The translations under genes were made by a program, and so were the position numbers. Shown here one piece after another: positions 61,910 through 64,000 of a DNA stretch of 64,000 bases (the stretch's first letter is position 1; every line of letters starts with the position of its first letter). The DNA is from Chlorops oryzae (Eukaryota > Arthropoda > Insecta > Diptera > Chloropidae): contig CM035806.1 in NCBI GenBank assembly GCA_020466095.1, positions 31,337,571 to 31,401,570 on the forward strand, read 5' to 3'. Below the pieces are notes generated by a model. It saw only the letters and a list, made by a program, of their open reading frames with translations. It had not been told where the DNA came from and made no database searches.

Positions 61910-63194
61910 TTTTCTTCTTTATTTTACTTTTGAAGGAAAACATGTGGAAAACATGCGTTGAGCGTGTAATCAGGTACATTTTGGTAACACATTAATTCCA
62001 TTTCGAAAAAATTTAGGAGCGAAAGAATAGGAAAAACAGAAGTAAAAAATTTAAATTGAATCCCAGAACCCGCACATCATAAATTATGGTCGAAATATTG
62101 CGTTTTCCGTTGTTCTTGATCACGTGCGCGTGCATTTTCCTTCAGCCGTTTCTGTTTTCCCTTCATTCTCTGTTTTTGTTGTCCTCCTTTACTTTTCGGC
62201 GGTAATTTGCATGATTTTTTTTTTTTTTTTTTTTTTTGGTTCAGATTCGCGGTTTCTGTATTTCATCAAATTAGCTTAATTTCTTTGTTTTTTATTATGT
62301 CTGTGTGCATATCTCGGTTCCTTTTTTTTCGCTTCTGTCCTTAAGTGTTGACGGGGTTTGCACTTTTTTTTTTTTTTAGCGCGTTCCTAAAGCAAACGAA
62401 TATTTAAAAGGCGGAAAAATTTTTGGGTGAATTTAAGAGCAGGCGACGAAGTTCTTTGAAGAAGTTAGGAGCTTTCTTAAAAAAAAAAACATCTTTCCTT
62501 GGCCAGTAAAGTTCTTCGAATCCTTCGATCTCCACAAAAGTCGTTCGAGTTGTTTCAAGGATTATATATTCGGAATAAAGCATTAGTTCTACCATTCGGA
62601 TACCGGCAATTTGACACTTTGGTCGAATGGTATCTGATGAACCTAATCTTTTTTAGGTTAAAGTTATTGATAAATATTGTTTTATTTTTCTTTTTTGGCT
62701 TATTAATTTATTTTAAACTTTAAGCAAACACTTCGATCACAAGGATACCGCTCGATTGTGTGTGAGTTGTTCAACTGAACTTGATAGAAAAGTGTAATGA
62801 TTATAAGAACTACCTGTGATGCGAAACTGTGATACGCTGAGAGCGACTTAGTATAAGCTTAGGTATAATTCAATGCATGACCATTCATTTGGTGTAAAAT
62901 TCAAATGTATACATATGTGTAATAAGAATTAATTGCATTTCTGAATTATAATCATGCATTGAAAGATCAATATTAATATAAAATTTCAATTATATTAGAT
63001 GAACATTAAATCAACATAATGTATGTAACGAAAAATGATGCTGAAATATTGATGATCGATTATGATAATGTCATATACAGTGATGATATGTGTAAGCAAT
63101 TATAAGAGATCAAATATAGAAACAATTAAGAGAACTATGCACCGTGGGACGATATGCTCCAACAGTATCTTCAACCCAAAAGGGCACGTCGGCA
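61910..63194. other. Non-coding, nothing recognised
   Basis: Poly-T at 62216-62238 and 62364-62378. No supported frame or repeat family. Confidence 0.5.
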
Positions 63195-63197
63195 CGG

Positions 63198-63615
63198 ATG
63201 GCGATGATGATGATAATGATGATAACGAGCATGGTACCGATGACCATGTCGATGATGATAATGATGATATTGATGATAATGATGATAGTGATGATAGTGA
63301 TGATAGTGATGATAGTGATGATAATGATGATAATGATGATAATGATGATAATAATGATAATGATGATAATGATGATAATGATGAAATGATGATAATTATG
63401 ATAATGATGATAATGATGATAATGATGAATGATGATAATGATGAAATGATGATAATGATGATAATGATGATAATGATGATAATGAATATGATAATGATGA
63501 TAATGATGATAATGATGTAATGATAATGATGATAATGATGATAATGATGATAATGATGATAATGATGATAATGATGATAATGATGATAATGATGATGATG
63601 ATGATAATCATGATA
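63198..63615. repeat. GAT/AAT trinucleotide-based array
   Basis: About 420 bases dominated by the 9-bp period GATGATAAT with GATAGT variants on the left. The Asp/Asn and Met/Ile repeat frames are artefacts. Confidence 0.95.
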
Positions 63616-63829
63616 ATGATGAAGGTGACAATAATGATTTTAATCTACCGTTTAAGGATTTCGAGAGTCTTGGAGGCTTTCCGCTGATCATGGTTCATTT
63701 GCTAGGAAAATTTTCCTTAAAAGAGAGAAGCCAATAGAATTCTTCTAATCCAATCAGTCATTTCTAAAATAACCATTATCGAATATTAATATTGTGCCCA
63801 AATTGCTTGAAATCAGTGTTTGTCGGCGC

Positions 63830-63945
63830 CTCATCGCAAGCTCGCTGCTTCGAGTACATGAGACAAGTACTGATGACGAGAGTTGAACCCTTGTAGACAT
63901 TCTAGCATCGCTAGAAGGGCAACAGATGTAGAGCCTGGTGTTTTA
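63830..63945 (-). mobile_element. tRNA-like SINE head
   Basis: On the minus strand AAGGGTTCAACTCTCG gives a B-box-like sequence preceded by GGCTCTACATCTGTTGCCC. It resembles the S2 head in layout but too little is alike to place it. Not a functional tRNA: no acceptor stem is evident. Confidence 0.3.
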
Positions 63946-64000
63946 GTTTTTTGTTTTTCTGCTCCCAGTGAAACTTAAATGTAGATTAAACGATTCACAA

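Noticed and set aside
63062..63611. Asp/Asn- and Met/Ile-repeat proteins on both strands
   Set aside because: Direct translation of the GAT/AAT array.

Overview
The window looks like gene-poor nuclear DNA of a higher fly (Diptera, probably a schizophoran; species not determined). It is AT-rich and full of homopolymer runs and microsatellites. It has no bacterial-style gene packing. It carries repeats with a fly character: DINE-1/INE-1-like Helentron units with GTCC/GTCT microsatellite cores, a mariner, a Tc1 relic, a Penelope-like retroelement tail, tRNA-headed SINEs and many small inverted-repeat DNA elements. Most long open frames here are translations of simple repeats or run through transposons.

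Layout. 1-11.8 kb: non-coding, with a reverse-oriented SINE (2869-3296), a 0.7 kb GT/GA microsatellite (4.07-4.79 kb) and a 1.35 kb array of an 8-bp AT unit (7.2-8.56 kb). 11.8-12.4 kb: the only plausible host gene, a 138-residue minus-strand ORF with a good start context and a downstream AATAAA. 13.9-18.2 kb: a foldback MITE, DINE-like units and a SINE piece. 21.1-22.8 kb: a dense cluster of nested and abutting MITEs. 24.7-27.2 kb: four further small inverted-repeat elements. 27.8-30.7 kb: an apparently unfamiliar DNA element with six copies of a 14-bp motif and a 121-residue ORF, interrupted by a 1.29 kb mariner whose transposase has a nonsense codon and a frameshift.

33.2-34.9 kb: a foldback structure with tandemly repeated arms between two tRNA-like SINE segments. 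35.9-36.7 kb: a symmetric element rich in ACTAGT/AGTACT. 39.6-41.6 kb: a decayed Tc1-like element that appears to have received two MITEs, one of which holds a perfect 57-bp-arm palindrome. 43.5-43.9 kb: a pentanucleotide array. 46.6-50.7 kb: a DINE-like unit, a near-identical 0.46 kb duplication, a 5'-truncated Penelope-like GIY-YIG endonuclease frame and two MITEs. 54.3-55.5 kb: a full-length DINE-like unit and a 61-bp pogo-type miniature. 58.8-59.2 kb: a second copy of the 2.9 kb SINE in the opposite orientation. 61.2-61.9 kb: another DINE-like unit. 63.2-63.6 kb: a GAT/AAT array, followed by a tRNA-like SINE head.

No operon-like or cooperating gene set is visible. The biology of this window is layered transposon colonisation. 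Relative ages can be read from what interrupts what. All family names come from motif recognition by eye, without database searches; boundaries are good to a few bases where target-site duplications are stated and approximate elsewhere.
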